Positions 44,708-52,675 of a stretch of 64,000 nucleotides of DNA are shown in pieces. A model generated the notes under the pieces. It did no database searches. It saw only the letters and a list, made by a program, of their open reading frames with translations, and was not told where the DNA came from. Origin of the DNA: Winogradskyella pacifica (GTDB lineage Bacteria; Bacteroidota; Bacteroidia; Flavobacteriales; Flavobacteriaceae). A program made the position numbers and the translations under genes. Location of the stretch: the NCBI RefSeq assembly GCF_013403915.1, contig NZ_JABFDI010000001.1:124001-188000 (forward strand), written 5' to 3'. The stretch's first letter is position 1; every line of letters begins with the position of its first letter.

Positions 44708-45337
44708 ATGATAACCTCACAACAAAAACAAATACACACTACCATAAGCGAACTCTTTGAAGACTCAAAATACGATAAGCTAAAAATAATGAAAAGTGCA
44801 GCAAAAAGTGTTTTCAGAGCCATGCAGCCTTTAGATTTTAAAAATGCATATCTGTCTATTTCAAAAGAACAAGGAGAAGATTTAGTAAAACTAATTACAG
44901 ACAATAAACTCAAAAATAGTGTTGAATTTGGAACCTCTTTCGGTATTTCAACACTGTTTTTAGCGCAAGGTGTCATTGAAACTGGTGGACATATAATTAC
45001 TACAGAATTAATTGAATCAAAAGCCCAAAAAGCAATAGAAAACTTTGAAAGGGCAGGAGTGAGTGAGCTTATTGAAGTAAGAGTAGGAGACACTATGGAA
45101 ACCTTAAAAAATCATGATAAACCAATAGATTTATTGTTACTAGATGGTTGGAAAGATTTATACTTACCATTATTTCAAATGCTTGAACCTAATTTTCATT
45201 CTCACACAATAATTTATGTAGACAATGCAGATATGAAGGAAACAAAAACATTTTTAGAAACCATTGGTGAAAATAGTACCTATCAATTACAACCAAAATT
45301 TAATGGTAAGGTTGTGTTAATTACAATTAAAAAATAA
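44708..45337 (+). CDS. O-methyltransferase-like SAM-dependent methyltransferase
   Basis: 209 residues of the class I O-methyltransferase family (COMT-like). Motif I reads SVEFGTSFGISTLFLAQG, then ITTELIESKAQKAIENFERAG, followed by LLLLDGWKDLYLPLFQML in place of the usual acidic metal-site segment. Opening residues MITSQQKQIHTTISELFEDS form a helical cap. It starts after a terminator and is followed after 7 bases by the MsrQ-like gene, so these are probably one transcript. The methyl acceptor is not known. Confidence 0.85.
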   Translation: MITSQQKQIHTTISELFEDSKYDKLKIMKSAAKSVFRAMQPLDFKNAYLSISKEQGEDLVKLITDNKLKNSVEFGTSFGISTLFLAQGVIETGGHIITTELIESKAQKAIENFERAGVSELIEVRVGDTMETLKNHDKPIDLLLLDGWKDLYLPLFQMLEPNFHSHTIIYVDNADMKETKTFLETIGENSTYQLQPKFNGKVVLITIKK

Positions 45338-45344
45338 TATTAAG

Positions 45345-45923
45345 ATGAAATATATCAAAAAGAATTATGGCTGGATGATTATTACTATACTGGCGATACT
45401 ACCTATGATTCCATTATTGAACATGGTATTAGAAGGAGGTAAAGAAAATTTAGATATGTTATACCATATTTCAGGAGAGTTTGCCATTCGATGGATGACA
45501 GCTGTACTAACATGCACACCGTTCTTTATTCTCTTTGGCATCAATAATCTTTTTGTAAGACAAGCAATGGGTATTGCAACTGCTGTTTGGAGTTTTTTGC
45601 ACTTCATTATTTTTATTGTAGCAGAAGGATTTATGGAAACATTTACACAAGTCAACTATATTGCAGGATTTATAGCCGTTTTAATCTTAATTCCTTTATT
45701 TTTCACTTCCAATAGAAAATCCATGAAACGTCTTAAAGTCAAATGGAAGAAATTACAAAGCTTTGCTTATGCAGCTATATTTTTAAGCTTGTTGCATGTC
45801 GCTATATTAGAAAAAACGTGGCTCATTTATGCTATAATTGTTGGAGTTGGTTTTATCATAAGGTTACCTATAATTAAAGATCAATTTATATCTCGTCGTC
45901 AAAATAGAAAAAGCACTAATTAA
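45345..45923 (+). CDS. MsrQ/YedZ-like heme-binding membrane protein
   Basis: 192 residues, six hydrophobic segments (about 9-28, 48-65, 73-95, 102-118, 133-152, 158-175). Features of MsrQ/ferric-reductase-like transmembrane proteins are present: SGEFAIRWMTAVLTCTPF, FLHFIIF, and WKKLQSFAYAAIFLSLLHV, in which the two His are plausible heme ligands. MsrQ normally delivers electrons to the periplasmic methionine-sulfoxide reductase MsrP, which is not in this window. It may therefore serve another partner. Located between an O-methyltransferase and a SnoaL-like gene. Confidence 0.8.
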   Translation: MKYIKKNYGWMIITILAILPMIPLLNMVLEGGKENLDMLYHISGEFAIRWMTAVLTCTPFFILFGINNLFVRQAMGIATAVWSFLHFIIFIVAEGFMETFTQVNYIAGFIAVLILIPLFFTSNRKSMKRLKVKWKKLQSFAYAAIFLSLLHVAILEKTWLIYAIIVGVGFIIRLPIIKDQFISRRQNRKSTN

Positions 45924-45929
45924 ATAATT

Positions 45930-46679
45930 ATGAAATTTATAGAACTCATTCAAAATCAAGACTATAACAGTATCCTTTCACATCTCACTGAAGATGTAGA
46001 ATTCAATTTACAAACCGTTGGTGAAGCAAAAGGGAAAACGTCGGGTATTGCATTATTAAAAAAGCAAGCTGAATATTTAAAAGAAGAAATAAAGGACGTA
46101 AAGGTTTTTAGGAAGTTTGAAGATGAAAAACATCTCGTAATTGAGTATGATATCCTATTAAATAATACGTTCGATTTACCTTTAGTGGTTATCCTTGTTA
46201 AAGCTGGAAATAAATACAGCGCATTACGAACTTACCATTCAGTTTATCCGATTACAGAAGGCCATGTATTTAGGGCATCACTATTTACAGAACTTATTGA
46301 GTTAACAGAACCTACAGAAGTCGTTAACTATTTTGAAGGCATCACCATAGGTTCAACCGAAGACACTATGAAAACGCTTTCTTTTGAAGATAATGTTTAT
46401 TTTAGAGAACCTGCAGGATGGCGCTGGAATCATAAAACCGAAAAAGGTTTAAAAGAACATTTCAATCATTTCTTTGCGGATGGAGGTGTACCGCTAAAGT
46501 TTCATAACTATATTCTAGATAAAGATCAAGGCACTTTTGCAGGCGAATACACTTGTGATGTTTGGGGAAGCGCAACTTTTAAACCACAAGCTGGTATATC
46601 CATTTACGACATTAACAAAGAAACAGGAAAAATAACAGGTATTCGTGTTTATGATAATGTGGATCCTAGTTATACTTAA
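45930..46679 (+). CDS. SnoaL/NTF2-like protein, probably two fused domains
   Basis: 249 residues. The first half (MKFIELIQNQDYNSILSHLT, FNLQTVGEAKGKTSGIALL, about 1-120) and the second half (ALL-beta with WNHKTEKGLKEHFNHFF and RVYDNVDPSY, about 130-249) each look like a cone-shaped SnoaL/NTF2 fold. I infer an internal duplication. Start is 6 bases after the MsrQ-like stop, so it is the third gene in the operon. A related fragment lies decayed at 44522. Catalytic residues cannot be assigned. Confidence 0.7.
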   Translation: MKFIELIQNQDYNSILSHLTEDVEFNLQTVGEAKGKTSGIALLKKQAEYLKEEIKDVKVFRKFEDEKHLVIEYDILLNNTFDLPLVVILVKAGNKYSALRTYHSVYPITEGHVFRASLFTELIELTEPTEVVNYFEGITIGSTEDTMKTLSFEDNVYFREPAGWRWNHKTEKGLKEHFNHFFADGGVPLKFHNYILDKDQGTFAGEYTCDVWGSATFKPQAGISIYDINKETGKITGIRVYDNVDPSYT

Positions 46680-46719
46680 GTTATAACATAATACCAACAA
46701 CGAATCTAAAATAGAATAA

Positions 46720-47046
46720 CTAATGCAATCGATCATGGCACGGCTCACAAATAGACACTAACCATTTTATAGGTTCTTTACCAATATTTTTCTTGGCATA
46801 ACGCTTATGATGCACTTGCGTAGCATAGGCACCACAACGCACACAACTCCAATTATCTCTTTTTAAAACGACATAGCGTTTATGTTTCCAAGCATCCGAT
46901 TTTAAATAAACATTTCTGTAGTAAAGTTGGCGTCTAGATAATATTTTAGAGGATATATATCTATAGACAACACCTATTATAATAACACAAACAACGAGTA
47001 GTATGAGTCGGTAAGTCTCAACATTAAGATTAAATAGTTACTCCAT
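46720..47046 (-). pseudogene. Membrane-anchored HNH-type protein gene with a stop at codon 3
   Basis: On the minus strand ATG GAG TAA at 47046-47038 is followed in frame by 105 codons without a stop, ending at TAG 46722-46720. The translated text has one membrane helix (about 13-27) then the HNH-like zinc motif CVRC (68-71), HH (79-80) and CEPCH (100-104), so the whole frame except codon 3 looks under coding constraint. No other ATG, GTG or TTG is in frame upstream of the helix. A CAA to TAA change at codon 3 would explain it. A sequencing error or unconventional start is possible. Confidence 0.7.
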
Positions 47047-47144
47047 GATTATGGTCTTAGATCTATAAATCTAACAATTAGCAAGTTAACAGGCAATTTT
47101 CTAAACAAAAAAAATCAAATACTGTCTTAATTCTTACCTCTAGG

Positions 47145-47299
47145 TTCTTGTATCTTGTATCTTGTATCTTGATTCTTGATTCTTGATTCTTGATTCTTGG
47201 CTCTTGTCTCTAGGCTCTTGACTCTAAGTTCTTGATTCTAAGTTCTTGATTCTAAAAACCTTCCCACTTCCCACTTCACACTTTACACCGAACACCGAT
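47145..47299. repeat. Low-complexity tract, TCTTGG and CACTGAACAC type, second copy
   Basis: Irregular TTCTTG and TATCTTG units (47145-47250), the joint TTGATTCTAAAAACCTTCCC and then CACTTCACAC/CACCGAACAC units. It shares order and the joint sequence with the tract at 41230-41459 and ends three bases before the gene at 47302. Confidence 0.85.
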
Positions 47300-47301
47300 A
47301 T

Positions 47302-47856
47302 ATGCCGAGCCGTTTAACAGGCTGTTGCCGTAAAATCATTCAAAAGGGGAGTGGTGCCTTCGGAGAAAGAGAGGCCAACCTTTTCAACAGTCCATCAGAA
47401 CTCATAGGTTTTCAACTGAATAAAGACCTGGAGTTTCACCAGCTATATAACTCAAAAACAAAAGTCACAACCAATACACATCGCAACGAAATTTCAGTAC
47501 AGATTCCAGAAAGCATAGCAAACGAACATTATAAAATTCCCAAAAAGGCCACACATTATCAGCTCACAGCAGCCATAAGTTGTGTCTCTAAATTACAATG
47601 GCAACCCCAAATACAAGCCTATCAACCAACACATCCCGAACACCATACATTGGGAGGTATTATAGAAAGTCAACCATTAGCACTTAATACAACACATCAT
47701 AATATCAGTCTGGAATGGCAAAAGCCAACAGCAAAAGGCATTCCAACCGTTGTGGCCATGACGGTATGGTTAGGTATCGCATACCTAAAACAGCAAAACG
47801 ATTCCTTCCAAACATTCAAAACACCACAAGCCATGCAGTGCATTGCCATAATCTAA
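47302..47856 (+). CDS. Hypothetical protein resembling the C-terminal part of flavobacterial DUF6266-like proteins
   Basis: 184 residues. From about residue 32 the pattern SPSELIGFQLN, IPKKATHYQL, ..., WLGIAYLKQQ and the ending AMQCIAII resembles the second half of a family of about 210-residue flavobacterial proteins as I remember them (ending with LLGIEFYQ... and NALxI). The first 30 residues lack that family's Gly-rich start, and the gene begins directly after a low-complexity tract, so it may be a 5'-truncated copy. The start at 47302 is the first ATG; no promoter or ribosome site supports it. Confidence 0.45.
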   Translation: MPSRLTGCCRKIIQKGSGAFGEREANLFNSPSELIGFQLNKDLEFHQLYNSKTKVTTNTHRNEISVQIPESIANEHYKIPKKATHYQLTAAISCVSKLQWQPQIQAYQPTHPEHHTLGGIIESQPLALNTTHHNISLEWQKPTAKGIPTVVAMTVWLGIAYLKQQNDSFQTFKTPQAMQCIAII

Positions 47857-47860
47857 AACG

Positions 47861-47950
47861 ATCAACCAACAACCAACCAAACACAACCAACCAAACACAA
47901 CCAACCAAACACCAACAACCAAGCACCAATAACCAAACACCAATAACCAA
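47861..47950. repeat. Imperfect tandem repeat of AACCAACCAAACAC type
   Basis: Units ACCAACCAAACAC and ACCAATAACCAAACACC recur through 90 bases right after the stop of the gene at 47302, giving a G-poor strand. Confidence 0.85.
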
Positions 47951-48052
47951 AAGAACATTATGTAAAATAGAATTAAGTCACCTAAATCACACCTTAAACC
48001 AGTAATAACAAGGGCTCAACACGCATCCACAGCCATACCAAATATGAGGTTC

Positions 48053-48117
48053 ACCCGTAGTTACTTCGGGTCTAATCCATATCTAAGCCGTATATGAGCC
48101 GTATCTAATTCGGGTCA
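48053..48117. other. Palindrome-rich block in the long intergenic region
   Basis: Contains the near-palindrome ACCCGTAGTTACTTCGGGT (48053-48071) and repeated CCGTAT/ATATCTAAG units (AAGCCGTATATGAGCCGTAT). The gap 47951-48289 has no gene that I can see. Confidence 0.5.
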
Positions 48118-48289
48118 GCCATAATATATCACCAATTGAAGGCCATATCTTAACAAGAATTCAAAAACCATCACCTTGACTTAAAGCCTTATAATTCGCG
48201 TATATCGAAATAATAAGTCTACAGCTCAGGATATAAAAGTTATCAGTAACGGACAAATCAATACATTTAAAACGCACAAAGTATATAAC

Positions 48290-48620
48290 CCACAATGAGC
48301 GTTTACATATAATCAGTCACGTTTTAGAACACTAAAAATCATTGTAGAACTGCGATGATATCAAATAACGCGTAAAAACGTAATTACTATAATTATACAG
48401 CCCGCAATTAGCTTGTACATAATCATAAACATTATAGAACACTGAGTGTCACTAAAACAATGATGATGTCAAATAGATCTCAAAAGCACTATGACGCTAA
48501 TTATATTTAACCGGCAATTAGCTTGTACATAATCATAAACGTTATAGGACACTGCGTGTCACTAGAACTATGATTATGTCAAATAGCGCCCAAAAGCGCT
48601 ATTACGCTAATTGCTATACA
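48290..48620. repeat. Three tandem ~110-bp palindromic repeats
   Basis: Three direct copies (about 48290-48400, 48401-48510, 48511-48620) with a period of 110-112. The third is a near-complete palindrome: GCAATTAGC (48514) with GCTAATTGC (48606), ACATAATCATA (48527) with TATGATTATGT (48569), inner hairpin GACAC-TGC-GTGTC (48548-48560) and side hairpin TAGCGC/GCGCTA (48584, 48596). A shared motif ATTATGTNAAATAG lies near each unit end. Confidence 0.8.
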
Positions 48621-48700
48621 TTGTCCTATAATTTATATTATGTAAAATAGAATTTAAAAGAACACTCTATCTTTAGTTTTGACGCGAATCAAATATCACA

Positions 48701-49891
48701 TTAAACTTTTCGGTCTTTACCAACGTCTAGCCCCATTACCAATTTCACTAATGCCAATATTATTAATAAGATTAATGCATAATTCCACATAGCTGTTAAG
48801 TCATAAATCACACCAACCACAAATGGTCCTGCAGCAGCAATAAAATAACCGATAGATTGTACAATACCAGAAAGTTCTGCAGCGGTTTCTGCATCATTAG
48901 ATCGTAAAACAATAAGTAATAATGCCAAACCAAATGTGCCACCAAGTACTAAGCCTATCAGCCCAACCCAAAGTTCAATCATTCCCAGTCCTGGTAACAA
49001 TAACCCTATTAACGCTATAAGTTCTACAACAATTAAAGAAACAATAACCAAACGTTGATCTTTTCTAGAACCTGCCCAAATAGGAATAAAAAGCGCTCCT
49101 ATAATCCCCGTACCTTGCGATAACGAAAGCATCCAACCCGCATATGAAGCCTCAAATCCGCGATCAATTAATATCGCTGGTAACCAAGCTAAAATAACAT
49201 AAAAAGCTGCAGATTGAAGTCCCATATAAAAGGCCATTTTCCAAACCAATACCGAACCACTAAGTTTTTTCATAGCCACTTTAAAACTTCGATTTGGTGG
49301 TAATCGCTTAATACGTTTAATATTAGGAATCCAAATGATAATTGCAAATACAGCTAACAATGCCCAAACTCCTAACGACCCTCTCCAACCGAGGTCCAAC
49401 TCTATCGCTAATGGCACACTTAATCCTGCCGCAAAAGCAGCTCCTAAAGACATAATTCCGGAGTACAAACTGGTAACAAACCCGGCTTTATGTGGAAAAT
49501 TTCGTTTAATCAATGCTGGTATTAACACATTCCCAAACGCAATAGCTACCCCTAGTAAAATGGTTCCTAAATACAATGCAAAAATGCTTCCCGCAGAACG
49601 AATTATAATTCCTGTTGCAAGTAAAATTAATGCACCTAAAAGGGTATTTCCTATTCCAAAACGTTTGGTAAATAAGGGAGTCATTGTAGAAACTACGCCA
49701 AATGCGAGTAATGGCAAAGTGGTGAGTAATCCTAATAAGGTATCAGAAAGCCCAACATCTAAGCGAATCATGTCTATTAACGGTCCAATACTAGATAGTG
49801 CTGGTCTTAAATTTATAGATACAAATAAAACCCCCACAAGCAATAGCGTTCGAGAGCCTTTATGTAATCCATTTTCATCTAATTTTGCCAT
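48701..49891 (-). CDS. MFS transporter, CynX/NimT-like family
   Basis: 396 residues with about twelve membrane segments. The start GSRTLLLVGVLFVSINLRPA and the motif SSIGPLIDMIRLDVGLSDT are typical of CynX/NimT (YeaN-like) exporters; the central loop IKRIKRLPPNRSFKVAM separates two six-helix halves. The family includes the cyanate transporter CynX and 2-nitroimidazole exporters; specificity is not predictable. It faces a long repeat-bearing spacer at its 3' end and has a 310-base spacer at its 5' end. Confidence 0.9.
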   Translation of the reverse strand: MAKLDENGLHKGSRTLLLVGVLFVSINLRPALSSIGPLIDMIRLDVGLSDTLLGLLTTLPLLAFGVVSTMTPLFTKRFGIGNTLLGALILLATGIIIRSAGSIFALYLGTILLGVAIAFGNVLIPALIKRNFPHKAGFVTSLYSGIMSLGAAFAAGLSVPLAIELDLGWRGSLGVWALLAVFAIIIWIPNIKRIKRLPPNRSFKVAMKKLSGSVLVWKMAFYMGLQSAAFYVILAWLPAILIDRGFEASYAGWMLSLSQGTGIIGALFIPIWAGSRKDQRLVIVSLIVVELIALIGLLLPGLGMIELWVGLIGLVLGGTFGLALLLIVLRSNDAETAAELSGIVQSIGYFIAAAGPFVVGVIYDLTAMWNYALILLIILALVKLVMGLDVGKDRKV

Positions 49892-50201
49892 AATATTAAA
49901 CGCTAGACATTAAAAACGTCCAACTAATGCGAGGTTAATATGTTTTTTTGAATGACGTAAATACGCCTAAAGAAACAGCAAAAATAATGGTTTGTTTTTA
50001 GAAGAGACGCTTTATATACTTTATTTAAAAATGGGCTGCTATATATTTAATGGCGTGTTAGAAATCAAATGACATAAAAAAATGAAGACATTTTTCAGTT
50101 AATCCACTTGAGATTTAAATAGTTGACTATTAAAGAAAACGAAATAAAATTCACCAAATAATTGTGAGCTCACCTTACACAACCAACAATAAATAGTTAG
50201 T
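49892..50201. other. Spacer between MFS and YihY/BrkB genes
   Basis: 310 bases without a supported gene. AT-rich; no clear promoter box or hairpin stands out to me. Confidence 0.4.
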
Positions 50202-51077
50202 CTAAGAAATATGATCATTCTTCACATATTTATCGGCATAAACCTTTGTAAAATGCGCCCCAAATAATAATATTAAACTCGAATACGACACCCACAACAT
50301 AATTAAAATAATAGACCCCGCAGCACCATAGGTTGAACCTGGTTCCATGGCATTAAAATACCACGCCAAGAGGTATTTACCTATTAAAAATAATATGGTG
50401 GTCAATGCGGCTCCTGAACGCACCGATTTCCACGTAATCTTTGCAGATGGTAAATATTTAAACATCGTAGCAAACAAGACATAGATAAAGGTTAAGGATA
50501 CCAGAAAATCGATAACAAACAAATAATCGAATAAATTATCTGGCAAAAACCTATTTAATTGTCGACTAAACGTACTTAACAATGAGGTTAATACAAAACT
50601 GGTTAACAATAAGAATCCAAGAATTAAAATAAAACCAAAACTCTTCACACGACTCATTAAGGTCGCCACAACATCATTTTTATAAGATGGTTCTTGTTCC
50701 CAAATCTTGTCTAATGCCGATTGCAACTGAAAAAATACTCCCGTAGAACCATACAATAAGGTTCCAATACCAATCACGGTAGCAAACACTGAGGTTTCTT
50801 GCCCGCTCTGGTTTTCAATCATGGTTCTAATGGCATCTGCGGCATCGCTTCCAATAGCTTGAGAGATTTCACCTAACAATTCACCACGAACAATATCTTC
50901 ACCCCAAACACTACCAACCACTTTCAGAATAATAATCACCAAAGCAGGTAGCGATAAAACGGCATAATAAGCCACAATAGCACTTCGTTGAAACGGCTCA
51001 CCAGCAAACCAAGATTTCCCAGAAGACACCAACAAGCGTGGTAAATGTTTAATTTTAAATGTGTTTGAATCACTCAT
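50202..51077 (-). CDS. YihY/virulence factor BrkB-family membrane protein
   Basis: 291 residues, six hydrophobic segments. BrkB hallmarks: QRSAIVAYYAVLSLPALVII, SVFATVIGIGTLLYGSTGVF, QSALDKIWE, and the closing YGAAGSIILIMLWVSYSSLILLFGAHF. The family is widespread in bacteria; its transport or envelope role is not settled. The start is preceded by an intrinsic terminator ending the upstream peroxiredoxin transcript, so this gene must use its own promoter. Confidence 0.94.
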   Translation of the reverse strand: MSDSNTFKIKHLPRLLVSSGKSWFAGEPFQRSAIVAYYAVLSLPALVIIILKVVGSVWGEDIVRGELLGEISQAIGSDAADAIRTMIENQSGQETSVFATVIGIGTLLYGSTGVFFQLQSALDKIWEQEPSYKNDVVATLMSRVKSFGFILILGFLLLTSFVLTSLLSTFSRQLNRFLPDNLFDYLFVIDFLVSLTFIYVLFATMFKYLPSAKITWKSVRSGAALTTILFLIGKYLLAWYFNAMEPGSTYGAAGSIILIMLWVSYSSLILLFGAHFTKVYADKYVKNDHIS

Positions 51078-51090
51078 ATTATAACTGGAT

Positions 51091-51126
51091 AAAAAAAACG
51101 TAAAGCCACTAACGACCTTACGTTTT
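51091..51126 (-). terminator. Terminator between peroxiredoxin and BrkB genes
   Basis: 9-bp stem AAAACGTAA/TTACGTTTT (51095-51103, 51118-51126), on the minus strand followed by a run of at least eight T. Confidence 0.88.
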
Positions 51127-51145
51127 ATATAAAAATTTAGAACTA

Positions 51146-51652
51146 TTAAGCCTCTCCTCTAGCCGGATAATCTTTATCTAGTACAAACTTAATTGCACCA
51201 ATCACATCATCTAATCCTGGTCTAGCAAATGGCATCGTCTGTATAGACGCACAATACAATTCCTGATCTGGACGGATAATAAATAATCCTGGTTCTATAA
51301 AAGTTTCAGGCTCATCCTTAATCCCCTTAGAAATAAATAAGCCCCATTCGCGAGCGTCTTCTATTGGAAACTCGTACCCCAAAGGCACATCAGCAATATC
51401 CCATTCCTCATAGGTTTGTTTTGCTTTGGCTTCAGTATCACTACTCACAGCAATAACGTTCACTCCCAAATCGTGAAACTTGGATAATTTAGGCTGTAAT
51501 TCTTCTAAGTACTTTTTACACACCGGACAGTGAAGTCCTCTATACACAATTAATAAGGTAAAGGCTTCAGGCTTCTGTTTGCTTAAAGTCCATTCCGTAC
51601 CATTAACTAAATTAATTGCTAAGTCTGGTGTTTTCTGTCTTGGTTTTAACAT
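51146..51652 (-). CDS. Peroxiredoxin-like protein (AhpC/TSA family)
   Basis: 168 residues. Thioredoxin fold with LLIVYRGLHCPVCKKYLEEL giving Cys42 and Cys45 in a CPVC arrangement and the downstream helix; VIAVSSDTEAKAKQTYEEW and WGLFISKGIKDEPETFIEPG follow. It belongs to the peroxiredoxin-like group annotated as Prx-like. Probable cytoplasmic redox or peroxide-handling enzyme. Monocistronic (terminator after it). Confidence 0.9.
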   Translation of the reverse strand: MLKPRQKTPDLAINLVNGTEWTLSKQKPEAFTLLIVYRGLHCPVCKKYLEELQPKLSKFHDLGVNVIAVSSDTEAKAKQTYEEWDIADVPLGYEFPIEDAREWGLFISKGIKDEPETFIEPGLFIIRPDQELYCASIQTMPFARPGLDDVIGAIKFVLDKDYPARGEA

Positions 51653-51901
51653 GTCTTTTATATTTTAAATTATATAAACTTAATTCTTAAGCTTCTCAAT
51701 GGTTTAAAATTAGAAAGAACACATGGCATCCATTACCGCATTCAATAAGAATTTTAATGGTAATGAAAAGAAAGGCTTAATTATAGAGTAGCCCACTGCC
51801 CTATTTCTATTTACGGCAATATTTATCACATTACCGTTAAGTGAATCCTATAAATGGTTGCAATTTAGTTGTCCACAAATAATCATTAAAAAACAGAAGT
51901 C

Positions 51902-52642
51902 ATGGATTTAAAAGATAAAGCTATTATAATAACAGGAGCGTCAAGCGGAATTGGAGAAGCTACAGCAAAAAAACTAGCAAAAGACGGTGCTCTAGTCGTT
52001 TTAATGGCAAGACGAGAAGAAAAATTAAATGACATAAAACAAGCCATTGAAAAAGAAGGCGGAACTGCTTTAGTCGTTACTGGCGATGTCACCAAAAAGA
52101 AAGATTTTGACCATGTCGTTTCACAAACCATTGAAAACTATGGAAAAGTTGATGCCTTAATTAATAATGCAGGGCTCATGCCTTTATCCTTCGTCGAGAA
52201 ATTAAAAACTGAAGAATGGGATACAATGGTAGATGTAAATCTAAAAGGTGTGCTCAACGGTGTTGCCGCAGTACTCCCCAAAATGAAAGAAAATAAAGGA
52301 GGACATATTATTAATATTTCTTCAATGGCTGCACATCGCTATTTCCCTGGTGGCGCCGTATACTGTGCCACTAAAGCTGCAGTAAAAATGTTTTCTGAAG
52401 GCTTAAGACAAGAGCTAGCTCCTAAGTATGGTATTAATGTAACCTCTATTGAGCCAGGTGCCGTAGCCACGGAGTTAACCGATACCATTACAGATGAAGA
52501 CATAAAGGAAAATATAAAAAAAATGCAAGAGATGACCACGTTAGAAGCTGAGGATATTGCCAATGCTATTCATTATACACTTTTACAACCTAATCGCGTC
52601 AACATTAATGATATCTATTTGGTGCCAAGCGAACAGCAATAA
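51902..52642 (+). CDS. SDR-family NAD(P)-dependent oxidoreductase
   Basis: 246 residues. Classical SDR: cofactor motif ITGASSGIGEATAKKLA, NNAGLMPLS, catalytic Ser in NISSMAAH and YCATKAAVKMF with Tyr and Lys. The Arg patch ARREEKL after the second strand suggests NADP preference. Followed 33 bases later by a succinate-semialdehyde dehydrogenase gene in the same direction; the two may handle linked carbonyl substrates. Substrate unknown. Confidence 0.94.
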   Translation: MDLKDKAIIITGASSGIGEATAKKLAKDGALVVLMARREEKLNDIKQAIEKEGGTALVVTGDVTKKKDFDHVVSQTIENYGKVDALINNAGLMPLSFVEKLKTEEWDTMVDVNLKGVLNGVAAVLPKMKENKGGHIINISSMAAHRYFPGGAVYCATKAAVKMFSEGLRQELAPKYGINVTSIEPGAVATELTDTITDEDIKENIKKMQEMTTLEAEDIANAIHYTLLQPNRVNINDIYLVPSEQQ

Positions 52643-52675
52643 GAACACAATTTAAAGTATAAAAAAAAAGAAATT

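Noticed and set aside
47715..48005. Overlapping 96-codon frame at the end of the 47302 gene
   Set aside because: It reads the CCAAACA repeat as a Thr/Asn/Gln string; shadow of the other frame and repeat.
48290..48620. Integron attC array
   Set aside because: Size and folding are suggestive, but no GTTRRRY/RYYYAAC core pair at unit ends was found and there are no cassette genes between the copies.
48290..48620. CRISPR array
   Set aside because: Units are about 110 bases, diverged along their full length, with no short identical repeat separated by unique spacers, and no cas genes in the window.
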